A DNA stretch of 64,000 bases, taken from the NCBI RefSeq assembly GCF_037392515.1, contig NC_090282.1, forward strand, positions 58,552,843 through 58,616,842, in the 5' to 3' direction. Positions 28,701-36,150 of this stretch are shown piece by piece (within the stretch, counting starts at the first letter, position 1; the number at the start of each line of letters is the position of its first letter). Below the pieces are notes generated by a model, which had not been told where the DNA came from, did not search any database, and was given only the letters and a program-made list of their open reading frames with translations. Source of the stretch: Haliotis asinina. Lineage: Eukaryota > Mollusca > Gastropoda > Lepetellida > Haliotidae. A program made the position numbers and the translations under genes.

Positions 28701-28860
28701 TGTTAGGAGATGCAATACTATTTAATGTCGACGTGCACTCACCTCTCATTGTCATTTCCTTGTTCAAGTCAACAACAACACATCCCTCTAAGATCTGGCC
28801 GGGGTTGTACACTCCTTGCGGGTTGTTCAAAGTTATTTCAAATATGTTCAGTTTACCCAT
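5045..28860 (-). CDS. alpha-arrestin (arrestin domain-containing protein), complete 7-exon gene
   Basis: Alpha-arrestins are cytosolic adaptors that link membrane cargo to NEDD4-family ubiquitin ligases and so drive endocytosis and sorting. Joining the seven exons listed separately gives 1,179 nt and 392 residues, close to the roughly 400 of ARRDC2/3. Arrestin_N covers about residues 3-155 (hallmarks GRHTYPFQYQLP and SSFEGTVGRVRYW). Arrestin_C covers about 170-305 (CCKSGPIS, GYVPGE, LPGCRIIALEY, IIGSIPL). A PPSY motif, residues 344-347, is made across the exon 6/7 junction. Phases at the six junctions agree without exception and every intron is GT-AG. The start MGKLNIFEI is chosen by family resemblance, sits in a good context (A at -3, G at +4) and has no in-frame ATG in the 90 nt upstream. 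Intron 1 is about 12 kb and intron 6 about 4 kb, both repeat-filled. Which ARRDC subgroup it belongs to is not resolved; it has features of both ARRDC1 and ARRDC3. Confidence 0.93.
5194..6420. other. intron 6, 5194-6420
   Basis: No repeat or coding signal recognised. Two related segments at 6420-6560 (caaacgattgttcagc and caatcgattgttcacc, each followed by an xxgctgtaaaa block) lead into the minisatellite and resemble a family B SINE tail. Confidence 0.5.
6563..8330. repeat. about 27-unit minisatellite, about 67-bp unit, in alpha-arrestin intron 6
   Basis: Units run gaggcgttaatcaagc, cagacacacacgtgctgtg, caagcgtc, ttgtctctctgtatcattcc, tgtat. Most are 67 bp with shorter variants in which ttgtctctctgt is replaced by gtattttctgt. 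Each typical unit contains a CACGTG E-box. Units decay toward the right end (8010-8330). Open frames on the minus strand are by-products. Confidence 0.95.
9241..9424 (-). CDS. alpha-arrestin exon 6
   Basis: 184 nt, phase 0 to 1. Encodes the last Arrestin_C strands (FQLEIPLRVIIGSIPLR) and a serine/proline-rich linker ending SSTSPLPSM. Acceptor atttcag|TTATGT, donor ATGC|GTGAGT. The split codon at the donor supplies the first base of the first proline of the PPSY motif. Confidence 0.94.
10490..10640 (-). mobile_element. family A SINE, intron 5
   Basis: Read on the minus strand: box B gggttcgattcc, then the body ggtgtccctcgtcgtaattt and gcaatattc reversed; diverged head. Confidence 0.75.
10935..11117 (-). 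CDS. alpha-arrestin exon 5
   Basis: 183 nt, phase 0 to 0. Encodes VRYYHATRKSRSDVQKIAE, then DTWDGDPLLIPPVPPSKLPGC and IIALEYFVK. The W-(N/D)-G-x-L-x-IPPVPPS pattern is typical of the Arrestin_C domain. Acceptor atccag|GTGAGA, donor GTTAAG|GTAGAC. Confidence 0.95.
11575..11765 (+). mobile_element. family B SINE, rearranged, intron 4
   Basis: gaaggacccgtgaagttccg, gtagatcgatacttatcact, ggattgcctggtccagatta and tgccgccatatagctcaaat. Confidence 0.75.
11776..12110. repeat. degenerate tandem repeat of about 54 bp
   Basis: Four to five diverged units containing atccaccaaggaata, cttcctgcagtggaaac, and agtgccttaacaaaat. They lie in intron 4, ending about 40 bp from the donor of exon 4. Confidence 0.7.
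12149..12331 (-). CDS. alpha-arrestin exon 4 (start of Arrestin_C)
   Basis: 183 nt, phase 0 to 0. Encodes DGIRGEGQKMLCCLCCKSGPIS, then CGYVPGETIPIKGEIINHSNRRM and AQLYM. The CCxxCxSGPIS strand and the GYxPGE turn open the Arrestin_C domain in ARRDC proteins. Acceptor ttgcag|GATGG, donor TACATG|GTCAGT. Confidence 0.95.
12515..12715 (-). mobile_element. family B SINE, intron 3
   Basis: Plus strand shows gccgcactcaacaatattcc, agccatacgacggcggtctc and acaatccagtgatcagcagc, the reverse complement of the family. Confidence 0.8.
13300..13385 (-). repeat. short SINE-like fragment, intron 3
   Basis: ttgtttaacgccattattgc then agccatatggcagaggtcag, a piece resembling the 3' part of the local retroposons. 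Confidence 0.45.
13690..14330. repeat. 21-bp / 42-bp minisatellite in alpha-arrestin intron 3
   Basis: Basic unit tctcgtgttattgccatgtcg (21 bp). In the centre (about 13890-14150) it is organised as a 42-bp dimer that alternates with tctcttgttatcgccttctgg. Flanks are more diverged. A 204-codon open frame across it is an artefact of a period divisible by 3. Confidence 0.88.
14507..14721 (-). CDS. alpha-arrestin exon 3
   Basis: 215 nt, phase 1 to phase 0. Encodes the second half of Arrestin_N: SLPAGRHTYPFQYQLP, SSFEGTVGRVRYW, then KPWKFDHTTKKAFTVINPLDL, which ends at the hinge between the two lobes. The acceptor is cacatag|AGGGAG, chosen because only this AG keeps the phase from exon 2. The donor is AGTATG|GTAGGT. 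The SFEG..G.VRYW motif is the clearest family signature in the gene. Confidence 0.93.
14768..14915 (-). mobile_element. family B SINE, partial, next to exon 3
   Basis: tcgaccaaacagtccagtga, catgagcatctacctatgca and gtcagcgagtctgaccaccc. Starts about 45 bp upstream of the exon 3 acceptor. Confidence 0.75.
14920..15045 (+). mobile_element. family A SINE, partial, intron 2
   Basis: atggttagctcgccaagatg, gggttcgattt, ggtgtcctccgccgtgttg and aaactaaactcactcac. Confidence 0.7.
15885..16090 (+). mobile_element. family B SINE, diverged, intron 2
   Basis: ggtcttcagtaacccacgtt, gagtggtcaggcccactgac and agctagaatattgctgagag. Confidence 0.8.
16335..16615 (+). mobile_element. family B SINE, full length, abutting exon 2 of the alpha-arrestin gene
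   Basis: Complete copy with a long (actc)n tail ending about 12 bp before the exon 2 donor (donor GT at 16627-16626). Flanks ccattcagata and catccagata suggest an aged target duplication. Confidence 0.9.
16628..16774 (-). CDS. alpha-arrestin exon 2
   Basis: 147 nt, phase 1 to phase 1, encoding VRLHLYGGADVRWTES and a variable loop up to VFVLFGK. This matches the ARRDC strand with the xVRWTE signature. The acceptor is tctgcag|CAG, a tandem NAGNAG site, so starting at 16771 would drop one alanine without changing the frame. The donor is GAAAAG|GTATAT. A SINE tail lies within about a dozen bases of this donor on the intron side. Confidence 0.93.
16885..17428 (-). mobile_element. mariner-derived foldback element with transposase fragment
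   Basis: Flanked by TA on both sides. Ends: cgagggccggtcaaaaactt (left) and, reversed, tggggcgggtcaaacagttt (right), a mariner-type terminal repeat. Just inside is a perfect 37-bp inverted repeat (16914-16950 and 17333-17369). Between them the minus strand keeps the C-terminal transposase signature HPPYSTALATSDFHQFPKL and a piece of the following helix (LRGKRCVGNEELK). In mariner this region carries the third catalytic Asp (SPDLAPSD); here that stretch reads STALATSD, so the aspartate is lost. About 0.54 kb in all, so heavily deleted. Lies in intron 1 of the alpha-arrestin gene. Confidence 0.78.
17440..17860. repeat. low-copy dispersed repeat, copy 1 of 2
   Basis: Aligns by eye with 35430-36000: shared blocks include aattgttttccacatcatga, gtgggaatatgtaaagcatc, catatgataagaa and ggaacattcaagcgc (reversed). 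A 70-codon frame on the minus strand (CNVRFVDTGEISVKYTG) is not kept in the second copy, so coding function is doubtful. Confidence 0.6.
18015..18150 (-). mobile_element. family A SINE, intron 1
   Basis: Minus strand: ggtggggtagcctagtgcc head, gggttctattcc, then ggcatcccccgtcgtgatat and ttgctag. Confidence 0.78.
18337..18480 (+). mobile_element. possible pogo/Tigger-like terminal fragment
   Basis: After TA, the sequence cagtagaagctttcaaaacc, gacatctgtacaatccagca and ctacgatccggcat has the CAGT...ACCGAC...ATCCGGCA flavour of Tigger-type transposon ends. No transposase frame was seen. Confidence 0.3.
19055..19222 (+). mobile_element. family A SINE, intron 1
   Basis: Complete, from gggggcagccatgtgg to ccaaactcactc; box B gggttcgattcc intact. 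Confidence 0.85.
20770..20935 (-). mobile_element. family B SINE, partial, intron 1
   Basis: gagtgagtttagttttatgt, ctatttggcggcggcatgta and catgaacattgatctacaca. Confidence 0.75.
21497..21640 (-). pseudogene. THAP zinc-finger fragment
   Basis: ATG at 21640 opens 47 codons starting MVNYCVDGNC, the MxxxCx4C start of a THAP domain. SLHQFPLDPVIQEKWMKFI follows, matching the (H/R)FP...W helix of the family. The frame then stops (CNPQT, TAA) before the second half of the C2CH site (CxxH), so the DNA-binding finger is incomplete. No donor lies at a useful place. It is in intron 1 of the alpha-arrestin gene on the same strand. THAP domains occur in host regulators and in P-element-like transposases; a transposon origin is likely here. 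Confidence 0.65.
21719..21835. repeat. short inverted repeat, 24-bp arms, 68-bp loop
   Basis: ttctttatggataacaactt (21721) is the reverse complement, with one mismatch, of aagttgttaaccataaagaa (21815). It lies about 80 bp beyond the THAP start codon and may be the terminal repeats of a miniature transposon. Confidence 0.7.
22140..22205 (-). mobile_element. family B SINE fragment next to the trinucleotide array
   Basis: aaatcagcgagtctgacaaa then ccgactccgttagccgccac. Confidence 0.6.
22236..22793 (-). repeat. higher-order trinucleotide array, about 9 units of 53-60 bp
   Basis: Blocks of AGC, AGT, AGA and AGG triplets (plus strand) recur in a fixed order. The segment agaggtagtagtagtact occurs nine times, each time followed by (agc)n, (agt)n and (aga)n of varying length. 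On the minus strand all frames stay open (poly-Leu/Val, poly-Thr/Ser/Ala), an artefact of the triplet repeat. It sits immediately 3' of the BEL/Pao gag remnant. Confidence 0.92.
22800..24558 (-). mobile_element. broken BEL/Pao-type retrotransposon, gag region
   Basis: Reads as the N-terminal (gag-like) part of a BEL/Pao polyprotein. From 24558 there is an MMASTRD start, a basic coiled-coil stretch (STRSARAKEKAKLAELLVEK), then the conserved core VPKFRGDPT, TTNSIDILYYLDQH and REYGDPYKVSTAYVNQ. KLPTYLQNKWRDH and a CCHC-like knuckle (CHFC then HDIDDC, near 22920) follow. Damage: an in-frame stop at about 23935, a frameshift near 23450, further stops near 23350 and a stop within the knuckle region. 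No protease, RT, integrase or LTR is seen; the left side runs into the trinucleotide array. It lies in intron 1 of the alpha-arrestin gene. Confidence 0.8.
24650..25960. other. intron 1, right of the BEL/Pao remnant
   Basis: Nothing recognised; AT-rich with short accidental frames. Confidence 0.5.
26040..26315 (+). repeat. dispersed repeat family C, copy 1
   Basis: Shares with 27330-27560: gtcctgccacacaac, ggcaagtgaatttg, tctgttcacccag, cagcttgggttatcc and the final gctttgagca/gcttggagca block. In intron 1. Confidence 0.65.
26827..26924. repeat. 14-bp tandem repeat, about 7 units
   Basis: Unit ccaccttgtYagga repeated without gaps. It lies in intron 1 of the alpha-arrestin gene. Confidence 0.9.
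27330..27560 (+). repeat. dispersed repeat family C, copy 2
   Basis: Same order of blocks as copy 1, same orientation, about 1.2 kb away. SINE-like length; no tail seen. Confidence 0.65.
27705..27738. repeat. (CCAACCAGCCAA)n short simple repeat
   Basis: Alternating ccaacc and cagcc units within intron 1. Confidence 0.75.
27885..27993. repeat. 36-bp tandem repeat, 3 units
   Basis: Unit built from aatgagSattgagactgatg and taatcaggttacaagc, with one or two changes per unit. The last unit abuts a minus-strand family B SINE. Confidence 0.88.
28018..28218 (-). mobile_element. family B SINE, intron 1
   Basis: gagtgagtttagttttacac through gtcgcctcttacgacaagc; well kept except for loss of the 5' end. 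Confidence 0.85.
28215..28335. repeat. 30-bp tandem repeat, about 4 units
   Basis: Unit tatcgctaaatgaatgttac plus aggtcaacaa, starting at the end of a family B SINE and ending about 400 bp before exon 1 of the alpha-arrestin gene on the intron side. Confidence 0.85.
28743..28860 (-). CDS. alpha-arrestin exon 1 (start codon)
   Basis: Codes for 39 residues starting MGKLNIFEITL, with the family's VYNPGQ turn and GCVVVDL strand, plus one base of the next codon. The donor reads AGAG|GTGAGT (phase 1). The first beta-strands of Arrestin_N are recognisable. It has exactly the same length and phase as exon 1 of the neighbouring paralogue at 739-856. Confidence 0.93.
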
Positions 28861-29729
28861 TATTGGAAAGATTACATTCGTCAGGAACGCTGCTCTGTAT
28901 GGGGTATTAAAGTTCCACGCATCCCTGTCGAGTCTTACAATAATCTGCACCTTGCACCAAAGGTTGTGTCACATCAGCGAACATTCCTTAAGCTCCGCTA
29001 ATGACAGCGGTTTCAATAGACATGACTGGAACCGAAATACAGAACAGGTGACAAACTGTTTTCTGCTCACCGATTGGCGCATTTGCGAGAACCAGACCGT
29101 GAAATGTAGGTTGGATTGCGAGCTCAAACCAATACCTGCTAATGGCAGCTCGCGACCGAGATCTTATACCTCTTCTTCTTTAAATACAAATGTTTTGTAT
29201 TTCTTCTTTGCAACAATGGCAATACCGTCTTTATGCTATTGCTGATGAACGCAAGTATTCACTTCCTCGTTGCCACGGTAACGAGATAAACATCCTGACA
29301 CGTGGGAATTAGATCTCATCGCGTTGACAGCCCCGAGGATTGCCAGGTTGGCGCCTAACTGTCGATGAACGTGTACATACAGACGCACCGCCTTGTCGTA
29401 TCGCTTATTGGTGCATACTCGTCAAGGGCCATCAAACATCTCAGCAACTCGGATCTTTCAGCATAGTTATATCCTTTCTAGTCTATATAATGACTTAATA
29501 TTGATCTTTAGCTCATATTATCCATGTTCTTTCCAGTTATTATTAATTCAAATCTGAAGAAAAAACATCAAAAGGGGATTTTTTACAAACGTTGGGAGAA
29601 CATAAAAAATACATCTTGGATTATTTTTCTGTCGCGGGAAGAGCAACCTTTTCACAAATCAATTCCTGTTATTACAGAAACTGAAAACCACTCTATATCT
29701 TACATTTTTTATACGTCTTCACAGAAAGT

Positions 29730-29880
29730 CATAGGGGTTGTGGTTCAAGCGTTCGGTCGTAATACCGAAAGCCGCGTTTGGTTCCCACGGGTACACACTG
29801 TGAGGACGATTTCTGATGTGCCCGTGGTGATGTTGTTGGAATGTTGACAAAATGTTGCAATGTTGAAAAAACTCACTCAT
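29730..29880 (+). mobile_element. family A SINE, diverged
   Basis: ggttcaagcgttcggtcg, box B-like tggttccca, and aaaaactcactcat at the end. Confidence 0.6.
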
Positions 29881-29984
29881 CCGTGTATATTGATCAGTAG
29901 AGAAAGGGGTGAGAGCACTACAGTGTTTCATCTCAGTGCGTCGAACTGCCGACTCAGATCACAAGAATACAGAGTGATTGTGTA

Positions 29985-30135
29985 TGGATTCACGCAACTT
30001 TTAGCAATATTCCAGCAGCATCATTCCTGGAGACACAAGAAAGGGGCTTCACAGATTGCACTCACGTGGGGAAGCGAACCCGGGCCTTTAGCGTGACGGG
30101 CGAACGCCTTAACCCCTAGACTACCCCTCGCCCTC
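29985..30135 (-). mobile_element. family A SINE
   Basis: On the minus strand: aggggtagtctaggggttaa head and gggttcgcttccc box B, with the body diverged. Confidence 0.75.
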
Positions 30136-30704
30136 AAAATTAGAGAGATCATAACCCGTCACGTCAACGTGGCTTGTTCCGCTGCACTTATGATTCATTC
30201 ATCCATTCCTCTGTTTCTATCGACAAAAATACCTACTAAAAATTAACACATGCTGCAAAAGTACATTCTCACATATGGCAGCCACGTTGTTACTGGCAGA
30301 TCAAACTGGACATCATTCGTACAAAAGTTTCGATGACAGACAAAACAATTACACAATTCGATTTGAAAGCAAGCACTAACGGAATCAAACTGAGCAGTGA
30401 GCGTATCCAGATCACTATTTCAGCATTTCTGTGTTGTTCCATGTGATAGACATGTACACGAAACGATTTCCAATACAGATAGGAGGTGGGGTTGATCTAG
30501 GCCCTGCTTGGCTGAGACGAGGAGAATTAGATTTTCACCTGCATCATGGAGCAATACACACTGAGATCTAGACAGTGATGGAAAGTAACAACATACACTT
30601 GTCACATGGGTACACATTGATTAGATTTTCAGTTTTTGTAAGAGCCGCGATGTCAAAGATCGCTGACATTGTGACGCTGACATGCGAGCGTAAATTCGAA
30701 CCCC

Positions 30705-30890
30705 TGTTTTGTTGGTGGTGGTTTGCTAATTCACGTTGTGCTCAGCAATACTCCAGGCTGATGTCGTCAGTCTATGGACCAGACAATCGAGGGGTGAACA
30801 GCATGAACACTGATTTACGTAGTTGGGAAATGATGACAAATATTAACCAAATCTGACAGCTCGACCCTGTTAGTCGAACCTTGGTATTAA
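30705..30890 (-). mobile_element. family B SINE, diverged
   Basis: gtgctcagcaatactccagg, ggaccagacaatcgaggggt and catgaacactgatttacgta. Confidence 0.72.
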
Positions 30891-30967
30891 CTCAGCTCCA
30901 AAAATAAGAACGTTTTATTCAACATATGCTACATGTGACTACTTTCCAAGAGATACTCTGTACTTGG

Positions 30968-31125
30968 ACGTGGTGAGGTAGCCTAGTGGTTAAGGTGTTC
31001 GCCCTTCATGGCGAAGGGTCGGGTTCGATCCCAACATGGGTAGAGTGTGTGACGTCCATTTCTGTTCTCCGGCGTAAAATTGCAGGAATGTTACTAAAAG
31101 CTGCGTAAAATCAGACTCACTCACT
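30968..31125 (+). mobile_element. family A SINE
   Basis: Head gaggtagcctagtggttaag, box B gggttcgatccc, body diverged, tail aaatcagactcactcac. Confidence 0.85.
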
Positions 31126-31494
31126 TATCGTGTATTCATGCAATGAAATCGATTTCACTCTTTCACTTTAGCAGGTCACCTTTGCTGTATTAACATCTGT
31201 ATTAACATCTCACCGAGTACTGAGAGTCTATGATTAACCGAGAACCTATGTTTTGGTTTACGACATTTTATCACGCTTGTATGTTAGCATACGTGTTTCC
31301 AGTTCGCAAACTCGTGTGTTTGTTCACTGTGTTGCTTATAGAAATAGACACTAGACCAGGTAGTTAACGAATGTAACAAATAGTCTAGACACAATGTAGT
31401 TGAATCGGTATGATCTGAATAATACACGCATATTATTATATTATTATTATAAGTGTTCTTGTATAGCGCACAAATCAAACTGCAAGGCAATTTC

Positions 31495-31830
31495 TCTAGG
31501 CGCTAGGTATTTTCCCTCGATCACCGGATGTCAGTCTCAACAGCACATCGTATTTCAATCTCAACTCCCTGGGGAGTATACAACTCTTGCTGCCACTAGG
31601 CGCACCGAGTTTATTGTGGCTCTCTCATCCTGACGAGGTACCCATTTGACAGCTGGGTGGACTGGGACACATAGTCACAGCACTTTGTCCAAGTTTACTG
31701 CACGTTGCTGTACCCGCAAATAGGTGTATGCACGTGTTCATGTGGCCACCATCTGGTCATATACCAACGGATTCGTGGGTTCTTTTAAGTGCACAGGATT
31801 GTGTACTGTACACTAGGGGTCGCCCACCAT
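31495..31830 (+). repeat. possible old dispersed repeat
   Basis: Contains gaggtacccatttgacagct then gggtggactgggacacatag, a motif I associate with widespread invertebrate repeats. Only one copy in this window. Confidence 0.4.
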
Positions 31831-31834
31831 GCCC

Positions 31835-34100
31835 CCATGACAATAATCATACGATTTTCTCACGATTCACAATATATTTATTTCCATGAATCTTCTGTTA
31901 AGTGATGAATGCGGGGAGTCGCGGTCATCCACAATGGCCACAAAGATCCAGAGGATAAGAGCATGCATATAGTGGACGGAACAGCTACCAATATAAACTT
32001 CGTCTGAATCCGTCCTTGCATTTGTTTGCTAGGAGACATCTCTCAGGTTATTGAAAATGCTGCTCTGATTCAGTTTGCAAGAGTCCCCAGGCAGCGGATA
32101 CATACGACCAAGGTATTGACGTTGTTATACACTTGCGCTGAAGCCAAAAAATACCTTTTAACGTAAACATGTTTTTATTAAACAGATATTCTAACCGCCT
32201 TTCACTTGATTTAATCTCCTTAATTCCCGTGTGTGGAACATTCATTCCTTTTTGTCTTATTTTACTTACACATGTGACGAATACACAAAAAACCCAAAAC
32301 AACACCAACAAGAACACCAACAAGAACACCGCAGCCAATTCATCCGCTTTCTGCTTTCAAGCACAACAGTTAATGTTCCTGCAACTCTCTGGAACAATAA
32401 ATCTTTTTAAAAGGCCCGTACAACCAGTCTAGCGTCATTTCGCCCTTTCATTCATGGCGGTATGTGGTGATGTGCGAAATGGGATACTGGCGGATGGGCA
32501 CCAGATATGTACAGCGTTGTTACATACAATAAACATGAAGTTGTCATCTATATTATTTGTCTTTTACTAATGTTTCATTCACACATATTCCAAATTATGA
32601 AACATTCACAACATTGCCACAACAATATTACAATATTTTCTTTGATTTGACCTTAGATTATCTAACGACTAAAAAGAACACCATCAGATGACTTGATCTG
32701 ATCAAGTGAATGCTAATGCATTGCGTAGCCTGTTTGGGTCTATTGTTGTGGAGGGTTGTAGCTTTGTCAGCTGATTGTCAACATGTCCGAACAGCCGAGG
32801 CAAGGTCTCCGTTTGACATCTCAGTGTCGAGAAATCGTTAGCAATGTCCTGACATTCTTTAAACAAGAAGCTACAGATGGTTTATTGTTTTCGATTCGGG
32901 GTTTTATGGCAGCGAGCAGCAGCATGTTGTTACTATTAAAAATATGCCGTGACAAAAGGTGCAAGAACTCCACACAGAACCAGCAAACATAACACTGACA
33001 AGTCTAAGATTTTCAATATTTTAGTATTCAACCAAAACAAAGGCAAGACACAAAAGATTCACAAGAGAGGTTTCATGTACAATACAACTGAGTCAAATCT
33101 AAAGTAATGCCTAAAGAATCACAAATATAACGTCAACTCACCCAAGTCTTGATGTGAGAGTGAGAAACAATTATGCAGAATGTAACACTGGGAGCGGTCA
33201 GGCAGGGGTTATGTAGATCAAATGTTGACAGAGATTGGCAGATATGTACTCCAGTTAATCTGCCGTATCAATGATAATTATTACTTAATTAATAATACAT
33301 TTTTCGGAAAATACACTCTCCTTACCATATGACTGTATAAACAATTCAATTAGAAATTAAGTGATTGTTTTTTTTTTCAAAAGTGTTGTTTTCCAGGACA
33401 GGTTCTGTAAGGAATCGATATATCCACGCTTCGCACGAACGCAAAATTAATAACATTCTTTGCTCCCCTACTTAATGAAGTTAACTGGACCTTTTTGTGA
33501 ACTCCCGGGTCATGCATATGAACAGTAGCTCAGGTCAAGCTGAACAAGCTGTATATGAGCATAATTTTACATTCGGGCATAACTAGAAATCAATAACTCA
33601 AGTTCTTACTACTGCACCAAGAAGAAAAACTGCATGGTCGATTGTTTTCAACATTTTCAGCAACGGTCCTTCTCCAATATTCAATTCGAAATTCATTTTT
33701 GCAGACCCGCCTGTCTGTGTTTATCCCACACAATACATTGACGACTATAAGAAGGGATGCTTGAAACACCTGCACATAAGATCATTGTGGTTGCGTTGAA
33801 ACCACGCTGTGGAAAGGACATTCAGATTACAGTTACCATACAGTCCCTATTGTAATCCATGGTGAAGTAAACAATGATCTATTCGTGGAAGCCGTACCAT
33901 GCGCGGCTAGTCACTAAGTTAAATTGGCACCGGTCTTTGGACCACGGCTGCTTGAAAATGCCATTAACTTATTCGATAAGCCTGAAGGGATTATGGCATA
34001 GTTGGGAAACTGCGCGCAGAAACTGATCAGAATGTTTGCAGGTGCCCAGGTGAAATCCCTCTGGTTTTCTTAAGAAATGAACCTTTTCATCATCGTGAGG
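31835..34100. other. intergenic, no feature recognised
   Basis: Includes a short aacaccaacaag repeat near 32300 that creates a hydrophobic minus-strand frame; no gene supported. Confidence 0.5.
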
Positions 34101-34125
34101 ATCGCTTTAATGCACCTTTTATGAC

Positions 34126-34147
34126 CACGTGACCACGTGACCACGTG
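34126..34147. promoter_or_regulatory. triple E-box CACGTG at 8-bp period
   Basis: Three perfect CACGTG palindromes at 34126, 34134 and 34142, separated by AC. E-boxes of this form bind bHLH-ZIP factors (MYC/MAX, USF, Mondo/MLX). The site is 5.3 kb upstream of the alpha-arrestin ATG. A regulatory role is inferred only. Confidence 0.35.
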
Positions 34148-34244
34148 TGGTAGCCATAGTCAATAACACTAACGATAATGACCAGTTTAAACTCTCCTGT
34201 ACAGTATGACCGCTCCAATATGTTGTAGGCCGCTCAGTGCTAGC

Positions 34245-34495
34245 TTGATTTGGTTGTTTGGTTGCTTGGTTTCTTGTTTAACGCCGCTCTCCGCAATATT
34301 CCAACTATATGTATATAAAGGCCACCTGTAATATAACCCAGTATGGATTAGACAATCCAGTGATCAGCAGCATGAGCGTCGATCTACTCAATTAGGATAC
34401 GATGACATGTGTCAACCAAGTCAGCAAGCCTCTTACCACTAGCATGGGTTACTGAAGACCAATATTTAAACCTGGACCTTCATGGGTGTATGGGA
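34245..34495 (-). mobile_element. family B SINE, diverged
   Basis: acgccgctctccgcaatatt, gacaatccagtgatcagcag, gtcaaccaagtcagcaagcc and gcatgggttactgaagacca. Confidence 0.8.
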
Positions 34496-34499
34496 CAGT

Positions 34500-34625
34500 A
34501 GGTGTGTTCATTTCACCTGGTCGTAGTTGACTGCGACTCATCGTATCCGCCGGAATGGGTCGCTGCTCATGATATCACCCACCTGTTTGTTCGGTCAATA
34601 TTCCGGATTATTTACAGGACAACGC
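34500..34625 (+). mobile_element. family B SINE fragment
   Basis: Short diverged piece: tcatcgtatccgccgg, ctgctcatgatatcaccc and gattatttacagg. Confidence 0.5.
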
Positions 34626-35204
34626 AGTGTTCTTGAAATACAGCTGCGTGATTAATATGATTAACATACTATTATAATAATTAAAAAATATATTGACATA
34701 ACAATCGTGATGTTAATTGTTTATACTTGGAAACGTATATCAATTACTTTTACGCTGCAATGCGTTGTGTGTGTCGGCATCATATTACTTTTTTATATGA
34801 AACATAAAGTGTATACTTTCACATGCATTTTTCATACCTTCTCTTGTCGGAGGAATTGAACAAGAAAGAATTGAGATCGATGTCACAGCAATTTGTTTGT
34901 TTGCAGTTGCTAGGAAGCAGAGCCTTTGTGCTTCAAGGAATTGCGATGAAAGTTGCATAACGACTTCAACGATATCCTAATGCCGTTACTATAGGACATG
35001 CTGGCGTTGCAGAAGCTCACACACATCACTCTGAATGGCATTGGTGTGCACTCCTATACCGATGACACACTCAACCATAGTGCCTTAAATGATACGGGGT
35101 TTTTTTCAAATCTGCAACAGAAGATTATATACCATCACGTTAACGCGTAATAATGTCTTAAAGGCGTTCAGCGTAACAAACTCAGTACGATATTACCACA
35201 TAAG

Positions 35205-35362
35205 TGTGGCGGTTGAGAGCACAGAATTTAAATCGTTCGCTCATAACGCCGAAGACCTGGGTTCGATTCCCTCCATGAGTATAATGTTTGAAGTCTGGTG
35301 TCCCCCGTCATGATATTGCTGCAATATTTCTAAAAGCGGCGTATAAGTTAACTCACTCACTC
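35205..35362 (+). mobile_element. family A SINE
   Basis: Box B gggttcgattcc, then ggtgtcccccgtcatgatat and gcggcgtataagttaactc. Confidence 0.82.
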
Positions 35363-35429
35363 TCAGTGAACAATTCTGCCTATAATTTGGAGTTGATTCA
35401 ATATTTTAATATGAATACACATCGTAGGA

Positions 35430-36000
35430 TGATATCAGTCTCTTTTAAGAATTGTTTTCTACAGCCTGATGCGAATGTGGCACCTGGGAATACGTGAAGC
35501 ATCATTAGTAGATTCTAATCTTCAATTCTGATTTTTAAAGATGCATACATTATAAGGGTTGAGGTACCCTCGATGTCTGTTTATATTCTCTGAGTCCGAA
35601 CACCGAACACCTCAATGTGCATAATGCGTCATTTAACGTTATTCGAGATGAAAACAAGTAACTACCACGAAGTACTGAATGAGTTGTTATTGGCATTGGG
35701 GTGTATTGCAATGCACCTCGCTTGTACAGGGGTTACATTAAAAATAATTGAAGCGCGATCAGCCAAGCACACAGCGACATTTATGTGTGAAGTAAGATAA
35801 AACGCTGTGTAGAATAAAGGAAAACTGTAATGTCTACAAGGAAGTCACACGTACCGCTTACATCGTATGATAAGAAATATCATATAGCAGTTGCCAACGA
35901 CTGAGTCTGTTTTTCAAATCCAAGCGTTGTTACGACGGGGGATATCTGAAATGTTTTGTGGTGTAAAGTATGTGCGTTTGAATGTTCCTTTATTCCGGGT
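35430..36000. repeat. low-copy dispersed repeat, copy 2 of 2
   Basis: Same orientation as copy 1 in intron 1. It carries an extra insertion of about 200 bp and is interrupted by a family A SINE at its right end. Confidence 0.6.
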
Positions 36001-36150
36001 GGATGGGTGTGTTGGGGTAGTTAAAGTGGAGGACCCGGGTCCGATTCTCCACAACTGTACAATGTGCGAAGCCAGCGTCTTGTGCCCCCTCTGTGATATT
36101 GCTGGAATATTGCTAAAAGCGGCCTAAAACTTTACTCAGTCATTCTCAGT
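36000..36150 (+). mobile_element. family A SINE, diverged
   Basis: Shortened head, gggtccgattctcc, then gatattgctggaatattgc and actcagtcattc tail. Inserted at the end of the low-copy repeat. Confidence 0.75.

Noticed and set aside
29073..29168. TATAAGA and CCAAT upstream of the alpha-arrestin ATG as core promoter
   Set aside because: The CCAAT lies downstream of the TATA-like word, the wrong order, and such words are expected by chance; no transcript start is known.
28700..29245. 181-codon plus-strand frame opposite alpha-arrestin exon 1
   Set aside because: Shadow of the coding exon and its 5' region on the opposite strand.
32048..32338. Hydrophobic minus-strand frame MAAVFLLVFLLVLFW as a small membrane protein
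   Set aside because: The hydrophobic run is the translation of a short aacaccaacaag repeat; no support otherwise.
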